Part shown: piece after piece, positions 9,425 through 19,004 of the stretch | How the letters are laid out: every line of letters begins with the position of its first letter | Position numbering within the stretch: the stretch's first letter is position 1 | DNA from: Pseudonocardia sp. CNS-004 | Lineage (GTDB): Bacteria > Actinomycetota > Actinomycetes > Mycobacteriales > Pseudonocardiaceae | Length of the DNA: 36,948 nt | Reading direction: 5' to 3' | NCBI GenBank assembly: GCA_001942185.1 | Contig: MKJV01000133.1 | Coordinates: forward strand, 1-36,948 | Translations under genes and position numbers: made by a program | The notes under the pieces: model-generated | Told to the model about the DNA's origin: nothing | The model's input: the letters and a program-made list of their open reading frames with translations, nothing else | Databases searched by the model: none

Positions 9425-10559
9425 GCGCCCACCGCCGAGTGCCCGAGCGCCAGCAGCACCGGCCCGACCGCGGACGCCGCGACCGTGACCATGTGCACGA
9501 TCCCGCGGATCTCACCGATCGTCTCGGTGCCGAAGTAGCGCGGGAGCGCCGCGGCCTCGACGGTCCGGAAGCTGTTGTTGGCGACGCCGAGCGCGACGCC
9601 GTAGAGCGCCCCTCCCCACCACCCCGGCGGCAGGTAGCCCCCCAGGACGAGCGCCGCGACGAGCATCAGCATCGACCCCACCATCACCGGCCGGGCCGAC
9701 ACGCGGTCCAGCACGACCCCGGTCAGCAGCGTGCTCGCCAGACCGGACACCGTCTGCGGCAGGAACGTCGCCGCCGCCTCGGCCGCGGTGAGCCCCCGCT
9801 CGCCGAGCACGTCCACCTGGTGGAAGGTCAACGCGGTACCGACCAGCGAGAGAACTCCGACCCCGCCGCACAGCACCCAGAACATCGGCACGCGCACCAC
9901 CTGCCGGGCGGCACCCGATCGGCCCGCCGGCCGTCGCCTCGACGTGGGGACGGCCTCCGGATCGGGAGCGCGGGAGCGCCGCGGCACCCCGACGAGCGCG
10001 ATCGGCACGATCAGCACCCACACCACGACGCCCTGGACGAGCCACGCCGTCCGGAAGCCGTGTTCCGCGATCAGGGCTTCGAGCGCGATCGGCGCCAGCG
10101 AGATCCCCGCGGACCCGATGGCGGTCACGATGCCGATCGCGGTGCCCAACCGCCGCTGCACGTGGTAGGCCACCAGGGTGGTGGCCACCAGCGTGAGCGC
10201 CCCCTGCCCCGCGAACCGGATGCCCACGAACCCCGCGGTGAGCCCGACCAGACCGCTCACCAGCGACAACCCGACGAGGACGGCACCGAACACCGCGCCG
10301 ACGACCAGCAGCACCGGGCGGCGCCGCGACGGTCCATCGCCCGCCCGATCAGCGGCAACGCCGCGGTGCCGGCCAGCGTCCCGATCAGGTAGGCCGTCGA
10401 CACCGCGGTCCGGCTCACCCCCAGGTCGGCGGCCACGGGGTCGACGAACACCGACACCGCGGCGGTCTGACCCGGTGCCGACAGGCACATGGCCAGCGCA
10501 CCGGCCACGGTGACGCGGGCATCGGCCCAGCCGGGAGCGCTCTTCCCCGATCGCGGCAC
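9307..10559 (-). CDS. MFS transporter, monocarboxylate-like (one frameshift)
   Basis: MFS permease resembling MCT/OFA-type carboxylate carriers. GTG 10559 has GGAGG ten bases upstream. The first helix begins VTVAGALAMCLSAPGQTAAV, and loop 2-3 is RAMDRRGRRPVLL once the break near 10325 is repaired (one base missing in a GC run). Further helices run to LLVLIALPVGLLVGILLV, giving about 417 aa and twelve helices. It starts 23 nt after the enolase-superfamily gene on the same strand, so it probably imports that enzyme's substrate, a sugar acid or related carboxylate (inference). Total 1253 nt, 3n+2. Confidence 0.8.
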
Positions 10560-10582
10560 GGTGAGACGTCCTCCCGGCAGCT

Positions 10583-11874
10583 TCAGCTCCAGAGCCGGTC
10601 GTGGGCGGTCTCGCCGTCCCAGTGGCCGGTCTCGGCGAAGAACACCGGGTCCCGCTGGTCGAGGTGCTCGCGGAACAACTCCTCGTTGATGTCGCCGAAC
10701 CCGAGACCAGGAGCGTCCGGCACCGTGATGAACCCGTCCTGGATCAACGGCCGCGGCAGCCCCGTCACCAGCTCGCTCCAGAACGGCACGTCCGCGGCGT
10801 GGTGCTCCAACGCCAGGAAGTTCTCCGTGGCCGCCGCCAGGTGCACACACGCCATCGTCGCCACCGGGGACGCGGCCAGGTGCAGCGCCATCGCCACCCC
10901 CCGTTCCTGCGCGTAGTCGCCGAGCCGCTTGGTCTCCGCGATCCCACCCGAGGTGGCGGGGTCCGGGTGCACCACCCGGATCGCCCCCGCATCCAGCAGC
11001 GGCTTGAACCCCTCGGTCAGGTAGATGTCCTCACCGGTGCACGTCGGCACCGCCACCGCCTCGGTCAACTGACGCCACTGGTCGGTGAACTGCCACGGGA
11101 TCAGATCCTCGATCCACGCCAACGTGAACGGTTCGAGGGCCTTCCCGATCCGGATGCACGAATCCAACGCGATGTGCCCGAAGTGGTCGGCCGCGATCGC
11201 CACGTCATAACCCACGATCGACCGCACCGTGTCCACGTAGCTCGCCAGGTACTCCACCCCCTTCGGGGTGACCTGGATCCCGGTGAACGGATGCATCGTC
11301 GAGACGTCCTCGCGGGCGCGGGCGGCGCGACCAACGTGCCCGGCACGTCCCACAGCAGCGAGATCCCCACGTCCATCTTCAGCATGGTGAAGCCGCGCTT
11401 CTTGCGCTCCAGCAGCCGCTGCCCCATCTCGTTCGGGTCCAGCAGCGACGGCGTGTCGGCGTAGCACCGCACGGTGTCCCGGAACTTCCCGCCGACCAGC
11501 GCGTACGCCGGCACCCCGTACGCCTTCCCGGCCAGGTCCATCAACGCCATCTCGATACCGGACACCCCGCCACCCTGGCGGCCGTGGTACCCGAACTGCT
11601 TGATCTTGCGGAAGACCTTGTCCAGGTTGCAGGGGTTCTCCCCGACGATCCGGCTCTTGAGCATCAGCGCGTACGTGGCACTGGCCTGGTCGCGCACCTC
11701 ACCCCAGCCCACCAGCCCCTGGTTCGTGTCGATCCGGATGATCGACGACCGGAACGGCACCCCGTCCAGGTTCGCCACCCGCACATCGGTGATCCGCAGG
11801 TCGCTGGGCCGCGACCCGGTGCTGACGTACTCCTCGCTGATCGTCGAGGTGCCGTTGCTGGTACTGGCCGTCAT
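10583..11874 (-). CDS. Enolase-superfamily dehydratase, mandelate racemase group (one frameshift)
   Basis: Mandelate racemase/muconate lactonizing enzyme superfamily; most members with this residue set dehydrate sugar acids to 2-keto-3-deoxy acids. N-terminal capping domain, then the barrel: Lys in FTMLKMDVG, metal ligands in DVAIAADHFGH, AWIEDLIPW and CTGEDIY, and the His-Asp dyad in HPDPATSGG and MALHLAASP. ATG 11874 (MTASTSNGTST) has GAAGGAG just upstream. The break near 11330 falls between VPGTLVAPPAPA and REDVSTMHPF; one base is missing in a GC run (1292 nt, 3n+2). About 430 aa. Its own strong promoter lies at 12070-12098. Substrate cannot be read from sequence; galactonate- or altronate-like acids are possibilities. 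Confidence 0.82.
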
Positions 11875-12069
11875 GGAGACGTTCTCCTTCGAGAGGTGTG
11901 GGTGCTGCGACCGGGGACGGACGGGTACTGACCGCGCGATGCGACGCGGCGGGGAAGCGCACCGCTTTCCCCGCCGGTGTCGAACTGCGGGCTGCCGGAA
12001 TCGATCCGTTCCGGCACGATCAACGTTCCATGTAGCGGAAAGTAGTCCCGCGAGCTGCAACGAGGTCGA

Positions 12070-12098
12070 ACGTTAAGAGCCGCTCATCCATCTGTCAA
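12070..12098 (-). promoter_or_regulatory. Promoter of the enolase/MFS operon
   Basis: On the minus strand: TTGACA (12098-12093), 17-nt spacer, TAACGT (12075-12070). This is a perfect -35 with a TANNNT -10, about 195 nt upstream of the dehydratase ATG. An AACGTT element overlaps the -10 and recurs at 12022-12027 inside the leader, which suggests repressor control. Confidence 0.65.
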
Positions 12099-12372
12099 TG
12101 GGCCCGGCGGGAGTGCGCCGTGAAAGGCAGCGGGAATGGAGGCGGGCGACGCCGGAGAATGGAAACGGCGCACGACCAATGGGCGAGCGCGGAACGGGGC
12201 CGCCTCGCCTGTCGACCGGCGTCATGCCGGCCTGCCGTGACGCAGCTTACGTTAAGTCTGGTTACAAAACAAGCTCACCCGCTGACCCTGACATCCTCAT
12301 TGAGTCCCTGACCTGCAGTGACAGCCCGAGCAACGGGCGGGCAGGCAGCCGACTCCTCGCCTTTCCTGGTCG

Positions 12373-12402
12373 TTGACAGGCCACGCGCACGGCGGATAAC
12401 GT
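12373..12402 (+). promoter_or_regulatory. Orphan plus-strand promoter
   Basis: TTGACA (12373-12378), 18-nt spacer, TAACGT (12397-12402), reading away from the enolase operon towards the end of the convergent MDR gene. No plus-strand protein gene follows for 9 kb. A short stem GGAAA/TTTCC lies near 12440-12457. A small RNA or antisense transcript is possible. Confidence 0.45.
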
Positions 12403-12541
12403 CCACTCATCAGACAAGCAGAACCCCGTTCCACACCACGGAAAGCTTAGGGTTTCCCGGGGCGGGGAATTGACACGCTCGTTCGTTCCGTGGGCCGCGG
12501 CGCACCGAGAGGACGGTGGAATGATCGGCCCGATCCGCCCG

Positions 12542-13573
12542 TCATGCGGCGAAGCGGATAACCGCCTTGATGCGTTCCGGACCCGTCTCGAACGCCGCGG
12601 ACCAGTCCGCGAGCGACAGCCGATCGGTGAGCAGGCCGTCGAGCCATGCCGGATCGGCGGCGCGGAGCGCATCGTGCGCCGCCTCGAAGTGGAGCCGGTT
12701 CGAGTTGACCGTGCCCATCACGGTCTTGTTCTGCGAGATGAGTGCTCGGGCGAGGTCGGCCAGGTTGATCGCCCCGACAGCGCGAGCGTCCCCGACGCCG
12801 ACCAGGCACACCGCACCGCCGGGCGCCACTCGGTGGATGGCCTCGCCCACCAGGGCACCACAACACTCGATGACCACGTCGAAGACGCCGTGCAGCTCAT
12901 CGGTGCTCGTGTGGTGCACCGCACCGAGCTTGCGGGTCTGGGTGGGCTTCGCCCCGTGCCCGACCCGGTCGACGACGTGGACCTCCGCGCCGCGCTGCAC
13001 GCCGAACAGGGCGGCGAGGAGCCCGATCGGCCCGGCGCCCAGCACGAGCGCGCGGCGCAGCGGACGGCGCACCGCGTGCTCCAGCTGCTCCCACGCCTTG
13101 GCGACCACGCTCGCAGGCTCGACGAGGACCCCGGCCAGGCCGAGCGCCGGGTCCACCCGCACGGCGTACTCCGGTTCGATCCGGAACCGCTCCGAACCGA
13201 ACCCGTCCCGGCCCAGGATGCCCCGCTCGGTGAACCGGCCGTTCTCGCACAGGTCGAACCGGCCGGCCGCGCAGAACGCGCAGGGCACCGGGTCCGGGCG
13301 TCGCACGATGCCGACCACGTGATCACCCGGCGCCACGCCCGCGCCCGGCGGGGCCTCGAGGACCCGGCCCAGCGACTCGTGCCCCAGGATCAGGCTCTCG
13401 CGGCCGGCCGGTAGCGCCCGCGGCCCGCGCGCGACGATCTCGCGGTCGGTGCCGCACACGCCCATGGCGAGCGCCTCGACGAGCAGCGCGCCATCAGCGT
13501 CCGACGGTTCGGGGACGTCGCCGAGCACGACCCGGCCGCCGTCGTCGTCGGGGTGGATGCTGAGCGCGCGCAC
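12542..13573 (-). CDS. Zinc-dependent MDR dehydrogenase, glucose 1-dehydrogenase-like
   Basis: Medium-chain dehydrogenase resembling archaeal-type glucose/galactose dehydrogenases, which oxidise aldoses to lactones. Catalytic zinc ligands: CGTD, GHESLGRV, and Glu in LVEPASV. The structural-zinc lobe is short (PCAFCAAGRFDLC). Rossmann motif: LVLGAGPIGLLAAL. 343 aa from GTG 13573, which has GGAGG at a good 7-nt spacing (13581-13585); the GTG at 13579 is only 1 nt from it. Intact. It lies about 40 nt after the aldo/keto reductase gene and is probably the last gene of the five-gene operon. Alternative: another polyol or sorbitol-type dehydrogenase. Confidence 0.82.
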   Translation of the reverse strand: MRALSIHPDDDGGRVVLGDVPEPSDADGALLVEALAMGVCGTDREIVARGPRALPAGRESLILGHESLGRVLEAPPGAGVAPGDHVVGIVRRPDPVPCAFCAAGRFDLCENGRFTERGILGRDGFGSERFRIEPEYAVRVDPALGLAGVLVEPASVVAKAWEQLEHAVRRPLRRALVLGAGPIGLLAALFGVQRGAEVHVVDRVGHGAKPTQTRKLGAVHHTSTDELHGVFDVVIECCGALVGEAIHRVAPGGAVCLVGVGDARAVGAINLADLARALISQNKTVMGTVNSNRLHFEAAHDALRAADPAWLDGLLTDRLSLADWSAAFETGPERIKAVIRFAA

Positions 13574-13615
13574 CGGCACGCCTCCTCGGGTTCTCCGTGA
13601 CCAGCAAAGATCGAC

Positions 13616-14663
<1,048 letters not shown>

Positions 14664-14667
<4 letters not shown>

Positions 14668-15533
14668 CCAGCCTCTCCCGTTGGCCCGAACCGGCGCAGC
14701 CCGATCGGGCGAGCCCTGCTCGGAACGATCACTGTCAACTGCGGGTGGTCGCGTTCGACCAGCGCGACGGCTCGCGACGGGTGTCCGGGGTTGCCCTCGA
14801 ACATGTCCCAGTGCATCGGGACGAGCACCTCGGCGCCCGCGCGCACGGCGAGCTCGACCGCCTCCTCGGCCGACATGTTGCCGACGATGCCGCGCGCCTC
14901 CCGCTCGGCGTCGCGGCCGTTGACCGGCAGCAGCGCGACGTGCACGTCCAGCCGCGCGAGCTCCTCGGCCAGGCCGGGGTAGGCCAGGCAGTCGCCGGAG
15001 TGGTAGACCCGCGTGCCCCCGAGGTCGACGACGTAGCCGAGGAAGCGCACCAGCCCGCCCGAGAGCTCGGCGCCCGTACCGTACGCGTCGGTCATGTCGA
15101 CGCCGTGGTGGGCGGGCAGCGGGTCCACCCGCACCGCGCCGATCGTGACCGGCCGCCCCGGCTGGGCCGGCTCGATCAGCTCCCGGCCGATCCCGAGCGA
15201 CTCGAGCCGGTCGGCCACCGGCTCCGGCACCACCCACCTGGCCGCGGAGCCTGCCTCGGCGAAGGCGCGGGCGACGTCGACGTCGAGGTGGTCGCCGTGC
15301 TCGTGGGTCACCAGCACGGCATCGACGCCCGCCGCGTCGACCGCGGGGAACGGCGGCGGGAACCTCCGGGCCCCGGTCGCGGTCAGGTACGGGTCGACGA
15401 GCAACGTCGCGCCGCCTCCGCGCAGCACGAACCCGGCCTGCCCCAGCCACCACAGCAGCACCTCGCCGTCGGCGAGCGGCACACCCGCGGCGGCGGCGAA
15501 CGACCGGTCCCGGGCCTGCGGCGCCGCCGTCAT
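14664..15533 (-). CDS. Metallo-beta-lactamase-fold hydrolase, UlaG-like
   Basis: MBL-fold metal-dependent hydrolase; closest recognisable type is UlaG, the L-ascorbate-6-phosphate lactonase. Metal motif LVTHEHGDHLD, then PLPAHHGVDM, Asp in VYHSGDCLAYPG and His in LVPMHWDMFEGNPGH. Lactonase action would fit between sugar dehydrogenases (producing lactones) and acid-using enzymes. 289 aa, intact. Overlaps both neighbours by four bases (ATGA at each end), so it is tightly coupled in the operon. The lactone substrate is inferred from context, not from sequence. Confidence 0.82.
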
Positions 15534-16570
15534 CCCGGAGTGGGGGCGTCGGCGGCGAGCAGGCCCGCGTCCTTCAGCGCGGCCCACAGGTCGGCCGGGA
15601 TGTCGTGGCCGAAGGCCTCCAGGCACGACCGCGCCTCGCCCGCGTTCTTCACGCCGGGGATCACAGCGGCGACGGCCGGGTGCCCGAGCGGGAACTGCAC
15701 CGCGGCCGCGGGCAGCGGCACGCCGAACGACGCGCACACCTCCTGCAGCCGGCGGGCCCGCTCCTGCTCCTCGGCGGCCGCCTCGCGGTAGTAGTAGGTG
15801 GCGCCCTCGGCCGGACCCGTGGCGAGGATCCCCGACGCCAACGGCTGGCCGATCACGACACCGGCCCCGCGCTCGGCGCACCGGTCCAGCTCCGCGAGCC
15901 CGCCCTGTTCCATCAGCGTGTACGGGCCCGCGACGAGGAACAGGTCGGGGTCGAACCGGTCGAGCCAGTGCGACACCAGACCGATCTCGTTGATCCCGAA
16001 CCCGACACCCCGGATGACGCCCTGCGCCTTGAGGTCCTGCAGCGCCGCCCACCCCGAGCGCAGCAGGTCGTCGGTGTGGGCGTCCATCCGGGCCTGCGGT
16101 GCGAGGTGGACGGTGTCCAGGTCGTGCACGAGGACGAGGTCGATCGCGGAGATGCCCAGCCGTTGGATCGAGTCCTCGATCGAGCGGAGGACGCCGTCGC
16201 GGGTGTAGTCGTAGTGCACCTCCCACGTGGCGAGGTCCCCGATCCCGGTCCGCGCCGCGGGCCGTTGCACCGCGCGGGCCGGGCGGATCAGGCGCCCGAC
16301 CTTCGTCGAGAGGACGAACGACTGGTCGCCGTGGCCGCCCGAGCAGTGCCCGCCGAGGAAGCGGCCCAGCCGCTGCTCGCTGATCCCGCGCCCGTAGAAC
16401 GGGGCGGTGTCGTAGTAGCGCACCCCGCCGGCCCATGTGGTCTCGAGGGCGGCCGTCGCGTCGTCGTCGGAGTACGCGGGACGGGGCAGCTTGAGCGCCC
16501 CGGCGCCGAACCCGAGCTGCGTGACCTCGACCCCGGTCCGCCCGACCTCTCGCGTCGCCGCCGCCTTCAC
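15530..16570 (-). CDS. Aldo/keto reductase, D-threo-aldose/L-fucose dehydrogenase-like
   Basis: Family of NAD(P)-dependent aldose 1-dehydrogenases that oxidise L-fucose, D-arabinose or L-galactose to lactones. LGFGAGALKLPRP at the N-terminus and VRYYDTAPFYGRGISEQRLG (Asp and Tyr of the tetrad) are characteristic; Lys is in LSTKVGRL, His in LVLVHDLD. GTG 16570 overlaps the stop of the hydroxyacid dehydrogenase (GTGA), and GGGGGAGGC provides the ribosome site. 346 aa, intact. Its lactone product would be a natural substrate for the MBL-fold enzyme encoded next. Confidence 0.83.
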   Translation of the reverse strand: MKAAATREVGRTGVEVTQLGFGAGALKLPRPAYSDDDATAALETTWAGGVRYYDTAPFYGRGISEQRLGRFLGGHCSGGHGDQSFVLSTKVGRLIRPARAVQRPAARTGIGDLATWEVHYDYTRDGVLRSIEDSIQRLGISAIDLVLVHDLDTVHLAPQARMDAHTDDLLRSGWAALQDLKAQGVIRGVGFGINEIGLVSHWLDRFDPDLFLVAGPYTLMEQGGLAELDRCAERGAGVVIGQPLASGILATGPAEGATYYYREAAAEEQERARRLQEVCASFGVPLPAAAVQFPLGHPAVAAVIPGVKNAGEARSCLEAFGHDIPADLWAALKDAGLLAADAPTPG

Positions 16571-17562
16571 GCCTCCCCCAGCCGGTCGGCCACCTCGGGG
16601 TTCACCAGGGTCTCGGGACGCCTGCCGGAGAGGGCGTCGCGGACGTTGCGCGCCGCCGTCCGGCACATCTCCCGGCGGGTGCTGCCGGTGGCGCTGCCCA
16701 GGTGCGGCAGCAGCACCACCCGCTCGCGCAGCTGCAGCAGCTGCGCGTCCACCTCGGGTTCGCGCTCGAAGACGTCCAGGCCCGCACCGGCGATCACGCC
16801 GTCGCGCAGCGCGGCGGCGAGCGCCGCCTCGTCGACGATCGGCCCGCGCGCGGTGTTGATCAGCATCGCGGACGGCTTCATCGCCGCGAACGCCGCCGCG
16901 TCGAAGCGGTGCCGCGTGGTGTCGGTGAGCGGTGAGTGCACCGACACGAAGTCGCTGCGCGCGAGCAGCTCCTCGAACTCCACGTACGTCACACCGAGCT
17001 CCCGCTCGTCCTCGGCCGGCAGCCGCTGCACGTCGTGGTAGAGCACCGTCATGTCGAAGCCGCGGGCCCGCCGTGCCACGGCCCGCCCGATCTGGCCGAG
17101 CCCGAACAGCCCCAGCGTGGCACCGAAGACGTCCACGCCCATCTGTTCCTGCTTGACCCGCCAGTGCGTGTACTTCCCCGCCCGCAGGAACGCGTCGCCC
17201 TCGGGCACCCGGCGGGCGGTGGACAGCAGCAGCGTGAACGCCAGGTCGGCGGTGGCGTCGGTGAGCACGCGCGGCGTGTTGGTGACGGCCACCCCGGCGC
17301 GGGTGGCCGCGGCCACGTCGATGTTGTCGAAGCCGACGGCGACGTTCGCCACCACCCGCAGCCGCGGGCAGGCCGCCAGGAACTCCGCGTCGATGCGGTC
17401 GGTGAGCAGGCAGATCAGCCCGTCGTACTCCGCCGCGGTGGCGCGCAGCTCCTCCGCGGGCAGCGGCCGGTGGTCGCGGCGCAGGTCCACCGTGATCCCG
17501 GTGCCCTCGAACTCCTCCAGTGCGTCCTCGACGATCTCCTGCGAGACGAAGACCCGAGTCAT
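16567..17562 (-). CDS. D-isomer-specific 2-hydroxyacid dehydrogenase
   Basis: NAD(P)-dependent dehydrogenase of the glyoxylate/hydroxypyruvate reductase group. Nucleotide motif GLFGLGQIGRAVARRA; catalytic Arg in INTARGPIVDE, Glu in AGAGLDVFEREP, His in VLLPHLGSAT. ATG 17562 begins MTRVFVSQEI, the usual family start; a TTG at 17625 would add an unconserved tail. The gene has no strong ribosome site of its own. Its ATG overlaps the stop of a 9-codon leader frame that does. 331 aa, intact; first enzyme gene of the operon after the promoter at 17632-17659. It may reduce glyoxylate or a 2-keto acid released by sugar-acid cleavage. Confidence 0.86.
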   Translation of the reverse strand: MTRVFVSQEIVEDALEEFEGTGITVDLRRDHRPLPAEELRATAAEYDGLICLLTDRIDAEFLAACPRLRVVANVAVGFDNIDVAAATRAGVAVTNTPRVLTDATADLAFTLLLSTARRVPEGDAFLRAGKYTHWRVKQEQMGVDVFGATLGLFGLGQIGRAVARRARGFDMTVLYHDVQRLPAEDERELGVTYVEFEELLARSDFVSVHSPLTDTTRHRFDAAAFAAMKPSAMLINTARGPIVDEAALAAALRDGVIAGAGLDVFEREPEVDAQLLQLRERVVLLPHLGSATGSTRREMCRTAARNVRDALSGRRPETLVNPEVADRLGEA

Positions 17563-17588
17563 GCGTACTGCTCGAACGCCTGCGCCAC
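17559..17588 (-). CDS. Possible 9-codon leader peptide
   Basis: GTG 17588 preceded by GAGGAG (17599-17594) at 5 nt encodes MAQAFEQYA and stops at TGA 17561-17559, overlapping the dehydrogenase ATG as ATGA. The ribosome site is better than anything in front of the dehydrogenase, so translation of the leader could feed the main gene. It may instead be the start of the main gene put out of frame by one lost base. Confidence 0.35.
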   Translation of the reverse strand: MAQAFEQYA

Positions 17589-17631
17589 GATCGCTCCTCG
17601 CTGCCCGAAGATTTGTTTTCTCCAATTACTT

Positions 17632-17659
17632 AATCTAGTGGGCCGGTTTGCGATGTCAA
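17632..17659 (-). promoter_or_regulatory. Promoter of the five-gene sugar operon
   Basis: On the minus strand: TTGACA (17659-17654), 16-nt spacer, TAGATT (17637-17632). The palindrome ATTACTTAAT (17625-17634) overlaps the -10 and predicted start site and could be an operator. The surroundings are strikingly AT-rich for this window. Confidence 0.65.
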
Positions 17660-17690
17660 CCCGGCACCTGGGCAGGAACTCATCTGTGAC

Positions 17691-18896
17691 TCACGTCCAC
17701 AGCCTCGTGCTGGCGAGCGCAGCGCCCTCCCCGAGGGAGCGCAGCTTCGCCCACGCGACCTCCTCGTGCCCGACCCGGGACCCGATCCCGCAGTCGGTCC
17801 CGGCCTGGACGTTCTCCTTCCCGAGCACGCCGGCGAGGTTCACCAGCCGCTCCGCGACCAGCTCGGGGTGCTCGACGAGGTCGGTGGAGTGACCGACCAC
17901 CCCGGACATCACCATCCGGCCTCCGGGAGATCGACGTCCTCCCACACCCGCCACTCGTGCGCGTGCCGGACGTTGCCGCCCTCGATCGCATAGCACTGCG
18001 CGTTCACGCCCATCAGCAGGTCGACGACGTGGCGGAGCTCGACGTCGGTGGTGTGCGGGCGGTGGCCGCTGCCCCAGCAGGAGTGGAAGCGGACCTGCTC
18101 GAGCGGGATCCCCTCCAGCGAGTGGTTGATGACCTCGACCGCCATCTCCAGGTACCTGCGCAGGTCCTTCACCTTCCACTCGGGGTAGAAGGTCCAGGTG
18201 GTGAGGAACTCGGGCTCGTCGACCTGGACGATCAGGCCGGCGTCGGTGATGGCCCGGTACTCCTCGCGCATCACCTCCGCGACGGCCATCAGGTACTCCT
18301 CCTCCGAGGAGTAGTGCTCGTTGACCGCCCCGGCGCCGAGGCTGAGCGGGCCGAGCGAGGCGATGAAGCCCTCGGTGTCGTCGTCCTTGCCCTTCAGGGC
18401 GTACTGCAGCGCGGTGATGTCCGCGGCGATGGCCTCGTGCCCGACGTAGCGGACGGGTTCGACGCACACCTTGACGGCGGGGGGCGCCGGTGGCCGGCCG
18501 GGGGTCGCGAACCCGGGACGGACCGGACCACCCGATCCGGACATCCACAGGCCGGACTCGTAGAAGCCGGGGAAGAGCTTGCGGTCGCGTTCGGCCGTGC
18601 CACCCCGCTTGGGCGGCGGTGCATCCTCGCCCGTGCGCCGCTCCCAACCGGTCACCCGCGCCTGGATGTACCCGGCGTAGGCGCCGGCCGCGCCCGCCTT
18701 GACGTACTCGCCGTCGTTGATGACGTCGATGCCGGAGTCGATCTGCAGGTCCACGACCTCCTGCACCGCATCGGCGAGCCGGCTCCGCACGGCCGACTCG
18801 TCGCGTTGCTCCTTGGCGAGCAACGCGTCGAGGTCGGTGGGCAGGGGCAGGTTCCCGCCGTGCGACGTGCGGATCCGTCCTTCGGTCGCGCTTCAT
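17691..18896 (-). CDS. Core-MetE-like, cobalamin-independent methyltransferase (two frameshifts)
   Basis: Homolog of the C-terminal catalytic half of methionine synthase MetE, about 400 aa and without the N-terminal MetE domain ('core-MetE' type). Zinc ligands match MetE: His and Cys in RFHSCWGSG, Glu in CYAIEGGN, and the last Cys in QAGTDCGIG. N-terminus: IRTSHGGNLPLP, the family's opening pattern. Translation breaks near 17920 (VDLPEG/RMVMSG, one G lost from a GGG) and next to ATG 18896, where removing one A gives MSATEGRIRTS. Net length 1206 nt is in register. GAGGA precedes the ATG by eight bases. Third gene after the amidohydrolase and NHL genes. It probably moves a methyl group between a metabolite, corrinoid or folate and a thiol; direction and substrate unknown. 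Confidence 0.8.
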   Translation of the reverse strand: MKRDRRTDPHVARREPAPAHRPRRVARQGATRRVGRAEPARRCGAGGRGPADRLRHRRHQRRRVRQGGRGRRLRRVHPGAGDRLGAAHGRGCTAAQAGWHGRTRPQALPRLLRVRPVDVRIGWSGPSRVRDPRPATGAPRRQGVRRTRPLRRARGHRRGHHRAAVRPEGQGRRHRGLHRLARPAQPRRRGGQRALLLGGGVPDGRRGGDARGVPGHHRRRPDRPGRRARVPHHLDLLPRVEGEGPAQVPGDGGRGHQPLAGGDPARAGPLPLLLGQRPPPAHHRRRAPPRRRPADGRERAVLCDRGRQRPARARVAGVGGRRSPGGRMVMSGVVGHSTDLVEHPELVAERLVNLAGVLGKENVQAGTDCGIGSRVGHEEVAWAKLRSLGEGAALASTRLWT

Positions 18897-19004
18897 CTGT
18901 GGTTCCTCGTCTCTTGGTGTTGCTCGTTCGACGGCCGTCGCGGCCGGCGCGCAGCACGTCCTGCCGGTGCAGCGGTCGCTGCCCGGTGGCGGTCGGGTGC
19001 GGGG

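Larger units (their letters stand above)
11875..12541. other. Long intergenic region with promoters on both strands
   Basis: 667 nt without a convincing gene. It holds a minus-strand promoter for the enolase-family operon (12070-12098), a plus-strand promoter with no gene after it (12373-12402), and AACGTT at 12022-12027 and again at 12069-12074, possible half-sites of a regulator. CTTACGTTAAG (near 12247) is an imperfect dyad next to a weaker minus-strand TTGTTT-17-TAAGCT. Short open frames on the plus strand (for example 12098-12376) have no ribosome binding site and no recognisable protein. I see no tRNA or riboswitch. Confidence 0.6.

Noticed and set aside
12098..12376. Short plus-strand open frames in the long intergenic region
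   Set aside because: No ribosome binding site, no recognisable protein, and they precede the plus-strand promoter instead of following it.
12470..12475. Second TTGACA on the plus strand near the MDR gene end
   Set aside because: No acceptable -10 at 15-19 nt.
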